This document shows, piece by piece, positions 49,630 to 58,758 of a DNA stretch of 64,000 nucleotides. The position numbers and the translations under genes are program-made. The notes under the pieces are model-generated. The model ran no database searches. It saw nothing but the letters and a program-made list of their open reading frames with translations, and was not told the origin of the DNA. The stretch comes from Nitrosopumilus sp. b3 (GTDB taxonomy: Archaea; Thermoproteota; Nitrososphaeria; Nitrososphaerales; Nitrosopumilaceae), in contig NZ_MU078693.1 in NCBI RefSeq assembly GCF_014078525.1, positions 186,001 to 250,000 on the forward strand. The letters run 5' to 3'. Each line of letters starts with the position of its first letter. The first letter of the stretch is position 1.

Positions 49630-50994
49630 TTAGGATTCAGGATAGTCATCAAGGGGGTTTGATTTTTTGAAATTTTTCATCTCTTCATCAAAAAAGAATT
49701 TTTCAGTCAATGCAGGCTTCAAGTCATCTAACCATATTGCATTTTCATCGTACTTTGCAAAAAATGGAACTTGAACCCAGTCAGGATTTCTACCTTGTAA
49801 GAATCGTAAAACAATTACTTTTTGATCGTGCAGATCTGCAGTACCAATAACATGTACTTTTCCTGGTGTTGCTGACATGCTAGGTCCACGAACAGTTCTT
49901 GCCAATCCACTAACTGATGAATATGCTTTTTTGAAAATTTGATAAGCCTTTACTAAAGGAACACCAAAGTAATGCTGAGCACCAGTATCTCTTACAACAA
50001 ACATGTAATATGGAATACATCCCAATTGAACTTGTTTAGTCCACATTTTTGCCCACATTTCAGCATCATCATTTATGTGAGCTAAAAGTGGAGATTGTGT
50101 TCTAATAACAGCGCCAGTAGATCTAATTACTTTAATTGCCTCTTTTACTGCATCAGTTTTTAATTCATTTAGGTGATTAAAGTGACCCATAATTGCTAGA
50201 TGAATACCGCTATCAACTATTTTTCTAAATACATCTAACATTTCTTGAGAATCTGAATCAGTTAAAAATTTGTAAGGCCAATATGACAAAGCTTTTGTTC
50301 CAATTCTAATTGTTTTGAGATTAGGAAGTTTAGCATCAAGTAGAGAATCAACATATTTTGAGAAAATTTTTGCTTTCATGATCATTGGATCTCCACCTGT
50401 AAATAAGACATCACTAATTTCTGGATGCTCTTTAACATATTGTACTAGTTGTTGTCCTTCCTGCATTGCAAACTTCATTTCATCCATTCCAACAAATTGT
50501 GGCCATCTAAAACAAAAGCTACAGTATGCATGACATGTTTGGCTTTGGCTTGGAAAGAAAAGACAGGTTTCTTTGTATTTGTGCTGCATTCCATATAATT
50601 TTGTTCCATCTTTTAGTGTAGGGACATTTAGTTCCATCTGTCCTGCAGGATGTGGATTTAGCTGTAAACGAATCTCATTTGCAATGGCTGTAATTTCTTT
50701 TTTATCCAAATTATTTTTTAACGCAGTCTCCATTTTTTCATAGTGTTCAGGTTTTAGCATTCCTTTTTGTGGAAAAGTTAGTACGTACATAGGATCATTT
50801 GGAATATTATTCCAATCAATTAATTGCTCAACAACGTAGTTATTTGCTTTAAATGGCAATACATTTCCAACAACTTCCATTTCGAATTGAATGTCTTCCC
50901 CAAGTTTCTGAATTTGTGGAAGAGTTCTAAAATTCGATAGGGTGTAGGATTTTAGTGATGGTGAAGAATCCCAAACTGTCTCTTGATAGGTCAC
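49630..50994 (-). CDS. Lysine 2,3-aminomutase-like radical SAM enzyme (KamA/EpmB family)
   Basis: 454 aa. The [4Fe-4S] motif is TCHAYCSFCFRW (Cys-x3-Cys-x2-Cys), preceded by ETCLFFPSQSQ and followed by FTGGDPMIMK. The PLP Lys lies in the C-terminal barrel region. Archaeal homologues make beta-lysine for N-acetyl-beta-lysine compatible solute, or beta-glutamate, but no acetyltransferase (ablB) partner is nearby. Function is therefore open among lysine, glutamate or protein-linked substrates. Confidence 0.9.
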   Translation of the reverse strand: MTYQETVWDSSPSLKSYTLSNFRTLPQIQKLGEDIQFEMEVVGNVLPFKANNYVVEQLIDWNNIPNDPMYVLTFPQKGMLKPEHYEKMETALKNNLDKKEITAIANEIRLQLNPHPAGQMELNVPTLKDGTKLYGMQHKYKETCLFFPSQSQTCHAYCSFCFRWPQFVGMDEMKFAMQEGQQLVQYVKEHPEISDVLFTGGDPMIMKAKIFSKYVDSLLDAKLPNLKTIRIGTKALSYWPYKFLTDSDSQEMLDVFRKIVDSGIHLAIMGHFNHLNELKTDAVKEAIKVIRSTGAVIRTQSPLLAHINDDAEMWAKMWTKQVQLGCIPYYMFVVRDTGAQHYFGVPLVKAYQIFKKAYSSVSGLARTVRGPSMSATPGKVHVIGTADLHDQKVIVLRFLQGRNPDWVQVPFFAKYDENAIWLDDLKPALTEKFFFDEEMKNFKKSNPLDDYPES

Positions 50995-51139
50995 TTAGTT
51001 ATTAGTACAAATACCATTGTTAAAGGTTACACGCTTTTTATGCCTAAAAATTTTAAATTTTATAATAGTTATATTAAAAATTCTAGCATAAACGGAGTTA
51101 ACCTTTGTATGATAGGAAAAAGGAGAAAAGGAGATCCAA

Positions 51140-52885
51140 ATGGCTGAAGAAATAATCGAGGCTGTATCAGGCCAAGTAGACCAGTTTCAAGGCATATCTC
51201 AGCTTCTAGCCTCATCAGAATCTCTTCAGGCAGCATTTATTGTATTAATTGTAGGCATTATTGGAATTACAGTAATTTATCGCACATTTTCAAAATGGGT
51301 AAAGAAGCAAAAATTGAATTATGTAAGACCGCATCTTTCAAGATTTGTTAGAGTAGTAGTTTTACCAGTTTTTGCAATCATACTAATTACTTCAGTGAAT
51401 TTTTACATACAATCATTTGCGTTGTTTGAAGATGATACCTTTGTAAATCCAGAAGAAAAAATGTCGCCTAGTGAAACGTTTGCAAAGATTCTCAATACAA
51501 TAAACATTCTCGTAATAGGGTATTCTGTTGCTCATTTAATTCCAATAATACTTCGTAAAAAAGAAAAATCAAATTTGGAGAAAGAAGATTTTGAATCATG
51601 GAAGGAATTACGTGGATTTCCTGATGATGATGGTGATCTGTTTCATAAATTCTACAAATGGGTACCTCCAAAACATACACCAGATGAATTAACAGATGAG
51701 GAATTTAAAGAAAAGTTAAAGACCGAAGAGGGAAAAAAATTTCTGGAAGAATTTAGAACAACAAAAGGACTACCAATAGGAAGTTTTGAACAATTAGTTA
51801 AAGATCCATTTGAAGAATGGAAAATTTCTGAAAGAAAAAAATATGAACAATATTTTGATGCTTGTGTTTCTGGAAATAATGAATCTGGGAAAAAACTAAA
51901 GACTGGACAAGATGTTGAAGAGATTTTCCCTATAGATACATGGAGAGAAGAAAAAAGATTTAATGGGTTTGATCCAATAATTTCTGGATCAAAACCACCA
52001 GGTTATGCTAAAAGAAAAAGAAAAGATCTTCCAAAATCAATTTCTCAGATTTTACCACTTGGAATATTTGTTGCAGTAATACTTGGAGTAATTAGTTGGT
52101 GGGGAATAGATTTGATAATACTTGCAACTGCAACAGGAGGGCTGGCTATAGGTATTGGATTAGCATTACAAGAAACCATGCAGAACTATTTTGCTTACAT
52201 ATTGATTAGAAAAGATAAGATTTTTGCAGAAGGTGAGCGAGTACAGTTAGATACTGGCTATAACGGATATGTGCATAAAATTACTCCCAGAGTTACTTTC
52301 ATTCGTGATGCATTAAATGAATCATATGCAGTGATTCCAACAAGACAGCTTGTTAATTCTCAAATTATTAATTATTCAAAAGAAATCAAAATGGTGCCTG
52401 CAATTGTTGAAGTAGGAGTGTCTTATCTAAATAATCCAAAGCAAGTAGCCTCAATCCTAGTTAAAATCGGAAAACGTGCAATGAAAGAAGTTATTGATGA
52501 AAGAGGTAGACACCTAATTAGACAACATAGATGTCCTTACTTGGATGACAACAAACCTAGCTGTGGGTGTGATAAGGATATTCATGTTGACATAAATCAA
52601 CCTGTTGTTAGATTTAACAAATTTAATGATTCATCATTAGACTTTTCATTATGGGTATATGTTAGAGATTATGGTGCACAATTCAAAACTAAAACAGATA
52701 TCAGAATAATCATGTATGAAGAATTTAAGAAATACGACATTAGAATTCCATGGCCAATTAGAACAGTGTATCAAGGAGATGAAAAACGGGAGGATGAAGA
52801 AATTAGAAAGCTTGATGAAGAAAGAAATCAAGTTTTAGATGAATTTGGTACTGGTGACTTAGGTCGTGGAGCTGGAGAAGATTGA
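51140..52885 (+). CDS. MscS-family mechanosensitive channel
   Basis: 581 aa. Helices at about 32-50, 68-90 and 120-137, a charged insertion (about 150-300), then helices ending in the pore-lining helix ATGGLAIGIGLALQETMQNYFAYIL and the cytoplasmic beta domain (about 385-540). A cysteine/His patch in the vestibule (HRCPYLDDNKPSCGCDKD) is unusual. Good ribosome binding site AAGGAG at 51128-51133. Releases solutes on hypo-osmotic shock. Confidence 0.93.
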   Translation: MAEEIIEAVSGQVDQFQGISQLLASSESLQAAFIVLIVGIIGITVIYRTFSKWVKKQKLNYVRPHLSRFVRVVVLPVFAIILITSVNFYIQSFALFEDDTFVNPEEKMSPSETFAKILNTINILVIGYSVAHLIPIILRKKEKSNLEKEDFESWKELRGFPDDDGDLFHKFYKWVPPKHTPDELTDEEFKEKLKTEEGKKFLEEFRTTKGLPIGSFEQLVKDPFEEWKISERKKYEQYFDACVSGNNESGKKLKTGQDVEEIFPIDTWREEKRFNGFDPIISGSKPPGYAKRKRKDLPKSISQILPLGIFVAVILGVISWWGIDLIILATATGGLAIGIGLALQETMQNYFAYILIRKDKIFAEGERVQLDTGYNGYVHKITPRVTFIRDALNESYAVIPTRQLVNSQIINYSKEIKMVPAIVEVGVSYLNNPKQVASILVKIGKRAMKEVIDERGRHLIRQHRCPYLDDNKPSCGCDKDIHVDINQPVVRFNKFNDSSLDFSLWVYVRDYGAQFKTKTDIRIIMYEEFKKYDIRIPWPIRTVYQGDEKREDEEIRKLDEERNQVLDEFGTGDLGRGAGED

Positions 52886-52924
52886 TCTTCTCAAAACTTA
52901 AGAATCCCATCAAATCACAATTCT

Positions 52925-53803
52925 TTGTTGAGTAGTTTATCAGTAATTTCAGGAAAATCATCTGAAGCTTTAGCAAAAAGACTGTCGAACAAATTAAAGG
53001 CAAATCTAGTAAAATCAGAAATTAGAGTTTTTGCTGATGGTGAAAGTAAAGTTACGCTTAATGGTAAAGTGTCTAAGAAAAAATCAGTTGTAGTACAGTC
53101 AATTTATCCACCAGTTGATACCAATTTGATACAAGCATTGTCATTGATATCAAAAGCTAAAGAAATTTCATCACAGGTTATTGCTGTAATTCCATATATG
53201 GGATATGCAAGACAAGATAGAGAGTTTTTGCCTGGAGAAATTGTAACGATGAAAGTTCTTGGGAAATTATTCAAAGGGGCAGGTGCATCAAAAGTTATTG
53301 CTGTAGATATTCATAGTTTGTTAGGATTTAATCACTTTACCATAAAGACAAAAAATGTAACTGCAATTCCAGATCTTGTTGAGTATTTTAAGAAATTGAG
53401 GCTAAAAAACCCTCTAATTGTATCACCTGATCAGGGCGGAAAAGAAAGAGCAGAGGAATTTGCTAATAAATTTGGAACAGAGTATATTGCTTTAGTAAAG
53501 AAGAGAGATAGGAAAACAGGTAAAGTACAGATTCAAACAAAAAATGTAGAAGTTAGTGGAAGAGATCTTATTTTAGTCGACGATATGATAAGTACTGGTG
53601 GCAGTATTGTCAAGGCTACACAATTTCTTAAAAAACAAAAATGTGGTCGAGTGTTTGTTGCATGTACACATGCTCTTTTAATGAATGACGCAGAAAAGAA
53701 AATTAAGAAAGCAGGGGTGACAAAAATTGTTAGTGCAAATACAATACCAGGTAAAACATCTGTGGTAGATGTTTCAAATACAATTGCAAAGGCAATAATA
53801 TAA
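52925..53803 (+). CDS. prs: Ribose-phosphate pyrophosphokinase
   Basis: 292 aa, TTG start. PRPP synthase motifs: RVFADGESKVTLNG, ARQDREFLPGE, VDIHSLLGF, SPDQGGKERAEEFA and the PRPP loop LILVDDMISTGGSIVKA. Short archaeal class. It supplies PRPP for nucleotides, His and Trp. The ATG of the next gene overlaps the last base. Confidence 0.95.
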   Translation: MLSSLSVISGKSSEALAKRLSNKLKANLVKSEIRVFADGESKVTLNGKVSKKKSVVVQSIYPPVDTNLIQALSLISKAKEISSQVIAVIPYMGYARQDREFLPGEIVTMKVLGKLFKGAGASKVIAVDIHSLLGFNHFTIKTKNVTAIPDLVEYFKKLRLKNPLIVSPDQGGKERAEEFANKFGTEYIALVKKRDRKTGKVQIQTKNVEVSGRDLILVDDMISTGGSIVKATQFLKKQKCGRVFVACTHALLMNDAEKKIKKAGVTKIVSANTIPGKTSVVDVSNTIAKAII

Positions 53804-54750
53804 TGCCAGAAAGTTTTTTTATTTTATCTAAAGATTATCTTGAACTTGCAACTGATGAAATAGTTGCATTATCAAAAATGTATGATAGATTTTCTAAGGT
53901 TAAAATCATTTCGAATTTGGTAATAATTCAATCAAAAACAAATTGGGAGAAAATTACAAAACGTGCATCATTTGTAAAAATTTCTGGTCAGATTTTAAGA
54001 AAGATGTCAGGGTTATTTTTAGATGAAGGAAACATTGGAGTTTTAAAAAATGCTAAAACTTTTGCTTGTAGAATAATTAATTTATCATCTAACCAATTCA
54101 ATGTTCCTGAATTAGAGAGTTCTATGGGAGATATGATATCAAAGTTTTCTCATGCAAAAGTAAAGTTAGAAGATCCTGATATTACGGTATATCTAATATT
54201 TACAGATGAAGAAAACTTTTTTGGCTTTTCAAAGAGAATGAAAGAGGTCAAAAGACCGAAAAAAATTACTAAATATCCCCATGAATTAGATTGGAAATTA
54301 ACTAGAGTTATGATAAATTTGCTAGGAATTAAAGAGGGTGAAACTGTTTGTGATCCATTTTGTGGCACAGGTACAACTCTCTTAGAAGCCGAATCAATGG
54401 GTATTCATGCAATTGGATTAGATTTTGATGAAAAAATGTGTAAGATTTCAAAAGAAAATCTTTTGGTAAATGGCTACAAATCAAAAGTTGTCAACTCGGA
54501 TTATCATGAATTATCAAAGATTTCTGAAAAAATTATCGGTATTGTCACAGATTTACCCTATGGAAAGTCATCAAAAACATCAGAAAAACCAGAGAAAATC
54601 CTCAAGGAATTTTTCTCAATTCTGCCTAAACGTAAAAGAGGTGCAATAATGTACAAAAAAGAATTAGATAGTAAATTGAGATTAAAGGGAATTAAAAAAT
54701 ATGAAATCTATAGGCATAAAAGCTTAACAAGGACAATTTTGATAAAATGA
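53803..54750 (+). CDS. tRNA guanine-N2 (G10) methyltransferase, Trm-G10/Trm11 type
   Basis: 315 aa. THUMP-like N-terminal half (about 40-150), then Rossmann methyltransferase with [26 protein letters not shown] and catalytic [12 protein letters not shown] (a DLPYG variant of DPPYG). Dimethylates G10 of tRNA in archaea. It overlaps prs at the start and the RNase Z gene at the end, so all lie on one transcript. Confidence 0.9.
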   Translation: MPESFFILSKDYLELATDEIVALSKMYDRFSKVKIISNLVIIQSKTNWEKITKRASFVKISGQILRKMSGLFLDEGNIGVLKNAKTFACRIINLSSNQFNVPELESSMGDMISKFSHAKVKLEDPDITVYLIFTDEENFFGFSKRMKEVKRPKKITKYPHELDWKLTRVMINLLGIKEGETVCDPFCGTGTTLLEAESMGIHAIGLDFDEKMCKISKENLLVNGYKSKVVNSDYHELSKISEKIIGIVTDLPYGKSSKTSEKPEKILKEFFSILPKRKRGAIMYKKELDSKLRLKGIKKYEIYRHKSLTRTILIK

Positions 54751-55646
54751 AACTTGTATTTTTAGGAACTTCAGCAGCGCAGCCAACTGAAAGGAGAGGA
54801 CTGTCATGTATTTGCTTAGAAAAAGATGGTGAAATTCTAATGTTTGATGCAGGAGAGGCAGCACAAATATCGTATATGAAGTCAGGTTTGGGATGGAATA
54901 AAAAAATGAAATTGTTTGTAACGCACCTTCATGGAGATCATTGTGTAGGAATTTTAGGATTATTACAAACAATGTCTATGCAAAATAGAACAGAACCTTT
55001 AGAAATTTTTGGACCAAATGGGATTGAAGAATTTATTGCTGCTAACATCAAAGTATTAAATTTTGGATTATCATTTCCTGTTTTAATTAATATCATTAAA
55101 GAAGGAAAAGCCTATGAAGATAAAAAATTTTCAATATATGTTTGTAAAGCAAATCATTCAGTAACTGCATTTTCATATTTATTTGTAGAAAAAGACAAAC
55201 CAGGAAGATTCAATATTGATGAAGCTAAGAAATTAGGAATACCAGAAGGAGAGTTGTGGAATAAATTACAAAATGGAAATGAAATAGAAATTAATGGAAA
55301 AATAGTACGGCCAGATCAGGTATTAGGAGAAAAACGGTCTGGGAAAAAAATTGGTATTTCAGGTGACACAATGCCTACTAAAGAACTGGAAAAATTTTTT
55401 GTAGGTTGTGACTATCTTGTATTTGATTCTACATTTTTAGATGAAGAAAAACAAAGAGCACAAGAAACATGTCATTCTACTGCAAAACAAGCTGCAACAA
55501 TTGCAAAAAATGCAAAAGTAAAGAATTTAGTTTTAACACATTTTTCAGCAAGATATAAAGATGAAATTGGACATTTGCACGAAGCCAAAAAAATTCATGA
55601 TTCAGTAATTACTGCAAGAGATCTTTTAGAAATAGAAATAAAATAA
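54747..55646 (+). CDS. rnz: Ribonuclease Z
   Basis: 299 aa beta-lactamase-fold endonuclease that removes tRNA 3' trailers. [35 protein letters not shown] (zinc His-x-His-x-Asp-His), GDTMPTKEL and LTHFSARY are the classical motifs. Overlaps Trm-G10 by 4 bp. Without encoded CCA in the tRNAs here, RNase Z then the CCA enzyme is the expected maturation route. Confidence 0.96.
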   Translation: MKLVFLGTSAAQPTERRGLSCICLEKDGEILMFDAGEAAQISYMKSGLGWNKKMKLFVTHLHGDHCVGILGLLQTMSMQNRTEPLEIFGPNGIEEFIAANIKVLNFGLSFPVLINIIKEGKAYEDKKFSIYVCKANHSVTAFSYLFVEKDKPGRFNIDEAKKLGIPEGELWNKLQNGNEIEINGKIVRPDQVLGEKRSGKKIGISGDTMPTKELEKFFVGCDYLVFDSTFLDEEKQRAQETCHSTAKQAATIAKNAKVKNLVLTHFSARYKDEIGHLHEAKKIHDSVITARDLLEIEIK

Positions 55647-55647
55647 A

Positions 55648-56370
55648 ATGTTTGAAATAATCAAAGATAAAATTCAAAATATTAAAAAAATTGTAGTTGT
55701 AACAGGAGCTGGAGTATCTCAAGAAAGTGGAATTCCAACATTTAGAGGAAAAGATGGATTATGGAGAAACCATGACGCTATGAAACTAGCTACAATTGAT
55801 GCATTTTATGATAATCCTGAATTAGTTTGGGCGTGGTATAATGAAAGAAGAGTAAATATTTTTGCAGCTAAACCAAATCCAGGCCATAAAGCCATCGCTG
55901 AACTGGAAAAATATGTTCATGTATCAATTTTAACCCAAAATATTGATGGGCTTCATCAAAAAGCAGGTAGTTCAGAAGTATTAGAGTTGCATGGAAGCAT
56001 CATTAAAATCAAATGTTCAGTTTGTGATTATAAAGAAGAAATAAAATCAGAGTTTTCAGAAATTCCACCTATTTGTAAATGTGGAAATATTTTACGACCA
56101 GATGTTGTATGGTTTGGAGAATCTTTGCCTCAAGATGTTTGGCAAAAATCTATGATACTTGCAAGTCAATGCGATTTGATGATAATTGTTGGAACATCTT
56201 TAGTTGTGTCACCTGCAAATACATTACCTATGTATGCAAAACAAAGTGATGCAATTTTGATTGAGATCAATCCAGAAAATACTGAAATGTCATCTGAAAT
56301 GGATTTAGTGATTAGGAATACAGGTTCAAATTCATTACCTGAATTAGTATCTCTGTTTAAACAAAATTAA
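55648..56370 (+). CDS. Sir2-family NAD-dependent deacylase
   Basis: 240 aa. VVTGAGVSQESGIPTFRGKDGLW and TQNIDGLHQKAGSSEVLELHGS give NAD and acyl-peptide binding including the catalytic His; zinc Cys at CSVCDYKEE and CKCGN. Class III/V-like with VWFGESLP. Removes acyl groups from proteins such as Alba-like or metabolic enzymes. It starts one base after the rnz stop. Confidence 0.93.
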   Translation: MFEIIKDKIQNIKKIVVVTGAGVSQESGIPTFRGKDGLWRNHDAMKLATIDAFYDNPELVWAWYNERRVNIFAAKPNPGHKAIAELEKYVHVSILTQNIDGLHQKAGSSEVLELHGSIIKIKCSVCDYKEEIKSEFSEIPPICKCGNILRPDVVWFGESLPQDVWQKSMILASQCDLMIIVGTSLVVSPANTLPMYAKQSDAILIEINPENTEMSSEMDLVIRNTGSNSLPELVSLFKQN

Positions 56371-56371
56371 A

Positions 56372-57115
56372 TCATTTTTGTGAAAAGATACCATTGATGT
56401 TTGAATCAGAAGAATCTCCAGGATTGAATACTGATGAAGCTACTGTACCGTAATCTTGATGATCAATTACCATATCCACATAGTATGGAATTCCTGTTGC
56501 ATCATTTACAGTAGTTTCAAACATTGAAGTAAAATATGTACCAGAAAAAATTTCTTTATCTGTAGTTCTAATTACAACGTTAACGCTATTTGTTTTTCCA
56601 CTTGTATCTGAATATTGAAGAACAATATTATCATCAGATTGTTGTTTGGTAGATAAAGATAGTGTTTCATATGTAATTGGAGTAGTTTGAGTTGTAGATG
56701 TAACAGGAGATGGTGATGAACTAGGAGGTGATCCTAATGATTTTGAATTTTGTGATGTTGAATTTGTTTCAAAGACATTCTTAACAGATTCAATTGGATT
56801 AAAATTAGAAATTCCTTCAGAAATTACTTTTTGTGATGATTCTTTTACTTCAGAAATTTCATTGGAAATTTTATTTCCAGTCTGAGTTATTTCATTAGAT
56901 ATAGTATTTCCAGTTTTGTCTATAATTTTATCAATAGATCCATCAATTCTTTCTTCTACTGAATCTGAAGCTTTAGATCCAAAATCTGATACATCGCTTT
57001 TTAAAGAATTAATTACGCTTGCAGAAGTTGAAGGAAATAGTGTATCTATCTCAGTAGAGAATATCATGCCTCCTAAGATCAAAATGCCAGCTATTACGCC
57101 TAATTTTATGAACAT
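56372..57115 (-). CDS. Membrane-anchored Ser/Thr-rich surface protein, 247 aa
   Basis: Signal anchor at about 5-22 (LGVIAGILILGGMIFST), a helical Ser/Lys-rich stalk with repeats (GNTISNEI / GNKISNEI at about 70-90), a Ser/Thr/Pro-rich linker (SPPSSSPSPVTSTTQT) and a beta domain (about 160-247) ending in NINGIFSQK. No Cys. Likely an extracellular stalk protein with possible glycosylation. No family recognised. Confidence 0.65.
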   Translation of the reverse strand: MFIKLGVIAGILILGGMIFSTEIDTLFPSTSASVINSLKSDVSDFGSKASDSVEERIDGSIDKIIDKTGNTISNEITQTGNKISNEISEVKESSQKVISEGISNFNPIESVKNVFETNSTSQNSKSLGSPPSSSPSPVTSTTQTTPITYETLSLSTKQQSDDNIVLQYSDTSGKTNSVNVVIRTTDKEIFSGTYFTSMFETTVNDATGIPYYVDMVIDHQDYGTVASSVFNPGDSSDSNINGIFSQK

Positions 57116-57199
57116 TTGATAATAATTTAAAAAAAATCATTTTAGATTCATACTAAAAAAAATAGTCAAAAAAGAGTGAATTTTCTTAACTAAGTTTTC

Positions 57200-57607
57200 C
57201 TAATTACCTAAAACAATCCAATCAATGATTCCATCAATATTTGGTGAAGAAAGAATTACTTTGATTGGTCCTAAAGGAGATTCTTCTGGTTGTTCACAAA
57301 TTGCTATTTTTTCAACAAATGCCGCCTGCTTGTTAAGATAAAACCAGGTTGTATCATTATCTAAATTCTTTTCAAGATAACGTCGGTAGGTGTTTTGAGT
57401 TTTTTTTGAATGAACTGTTTCATAGATTTTTTCAAAAGATCTTAATTCTTTTGATTGTGCTACTACTGAAAAATCTTCAGTTCTAATTGTTGAATATGGA
57501 AAAATATTTGAGATAGACGTTTTAACTTTTTCAGGATCTTCAGAAGGGTGTAATGCACAATTCATTTCCAGTGTGCAGTTAATACTTGGAATTTTCATTC
57601 TATCCAA
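57200..57607 (-). CDS. UPF0201 RNA-binding-like protein
   Basis: 135 aa. ALHPSEDPEKVKTSISNIFP and the C-terminal ESPLGPIKVILSSPNIDGIIDWI match the archaeal COG1325 family, predicted ribosome/exosome-associated and structurally like ribosomal L5. Overlaps the end of the UPF0200 kinase gene by 13 bp, a pairing I believe is conserved among archaea. Function is not experimentally settled to my knowledge. Confidence 0.88.
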   Translation of the reverse strand: MDRMKIPSINCTLEMNCALHPSEDPEKVKTSISNIFPYSTIRTEDFSVVAQSKELRSFEKIYETVHSKKTQNTYRRYLEKNLDNDTTWFYLNKQAAFVEKIAICEQPEESPLGPIKVILSSPNIDGIIDWIVLGN

Positions 57608-58143
57608 CTTTGTATGATTTCATAGGCTTTATTGATTAATTCATCTTTTGTTAAGTCAATATTTGATATTGCATAATCAGATAATGCAATTGAATTGCTA
57701 ATTCCAACTCCTAATTCACGATTATCTCTTTCTTCAAAATGCTCTTTTGTTTGTGGATCATCTGTTCTGCCTCTTTTTTGAAGAAAATCAAATCTTGTAT
57801 CTGTTGAAGCATGAATTGCTAATAGTTTTACAGTTCCATATTTTTTTAATACTTTTATTTCATCATTTGATCTAACTCCATCTAATAATATCACTTGAGC
57901 TGTAGAAGATTCAATCTGTGGTTTTACTAATTCCGCTATTGCGCCAGGACCATTTTGTTTTCTTAGTTCTAGCATTAATTTACCTAAATTTGATCTTGTT
58001 AATTCTAAATTTCTTTTTTTTGCTTCTTCCCTGACAGCATTTCCCATATTGATAATTTTGTATCCTTTTGATTCCAAACCTTCAGCAATGGTAGATTTTC
58101 CAGCACCAGGCATACCTGTTAAGCATACAATTAGTTTTGTCAA
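57595..58143 (-). CDS. UPF0200 P-loop kinase (dephospho-CoA kinase-like)
   Basis: 182 aa. Walker A LTGMPGAGKSTIAEGLESKG, then INMGNAVREEAKKRN and the LID-like DPQTKEHFEERDNREL. The family resembles nucleoside/adenylate kinases; an archaeal dephospho-CoA kinase role was proposed, but another archaeal enzyme fulfils that. The promoter faces thpR. Confidence 0.85.
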   Translation of the reverse strand: MTKLIVCLTGMPGAGKSTIAEGLESKGYKIINMGNAVREEAKKRNLELTRSNLGKLMLELRKQNGPGAIAELVKPQIESSTAQVILLDGVRSNDEIKVLKKYGTVKLLAIHASTDTRFDFLQKRGRTDDPQTKEHFEERDNRELGVGISNSIALSDYAISNIDLTKDELINKAYEIIQSWIE

Positions 58144-58212
58144 TATATAGCAAAAAAAAGACTCGTCTATGAAGTTACCGGAAATTATTATAAAGATACA
58201 TCAAAAAATGTT

Positions 58213-58758
58213 ATGATGCGAACTTTTGTAGCAATAGAAATTTCAAATGTTGACGTTCTTGATTCGATAAAAAAAATTCAGAATAAAATTAATATCGATG
58301 CAAAACCAGTTAATTTAGAAAATTTACATTTTACATTACAGTTCTTAGGAGAAATAACAGATGAAAAATCTAAGAAAGTTATTGAATCTCTAAATAACAT
58401 TGAATTTTCAAGTTTTAGGATTAATCTAAAAGGAGTTGCTGCATTCCCCAAGCCTAAATTTCCAAGGGTGATTTGGATCGGTACTGATGAAAATGGGGGT
58501 CAAATGCTAATTCAACTAGCTAAAAAAATTGAAAAAGTCTTAGAACCATTAGGATTTTTTCCGGATAAACGATTTAAACCTCATATCACGATATTTAGAA
58601 TTAAAAAGAAGGTAGGAGATATAACCAAAGAATTGAATGAACAAAAAATGACAGATTTTGGAATTCAAGAAGTTGTTAGTTTCAAATTGAAAAAAAGTAA
58701 ACTTACTTCTACTGGACCAATTTACTCTGATTTAGAGGAGATCAAATTAAGAAAATGA
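58213..58758 (+). CDS. thpR: RNA 2',3'-cyclic phosphodiesterase / 2'-5' RNA ligase family (ThpR)
   Basis: 181 aa, two HxTx motifs: LHFTLQFLG (about 41) and PHITIFRIK (about 131), the catalytic core of the 2H phosphoesterase fold. Acts on RNA 2',3'-cyclic ends such as tRNA halves. Start ATG 58213 or 58216. Stop overlaps the CCA gene by 4 bp. Confidence 0.93.
   Translation: MMRTFVAIEISNVDVLDSIKKIQNKINIDAKPVNLENLHFTLQFLGEITDEKSKKVIESLNNIEFSSFRINLKGVAAFPKPKFPRVIWIGTDENGGQMLIQLAKKIEKVLEPLGFFPDKRFKPHITIFRIKKKVGDITKELNEQKMTDFGIQEVVSFKLKKSKLTSTGPIYSDLEEIKLRK

Noticed and set aside
52925-57115. Possible foreign island around the surface protein at 56 kb
   Set aside because: Composition and gene packing match the neighbours, with no integrase, repeat or tRNA-bounded ends.
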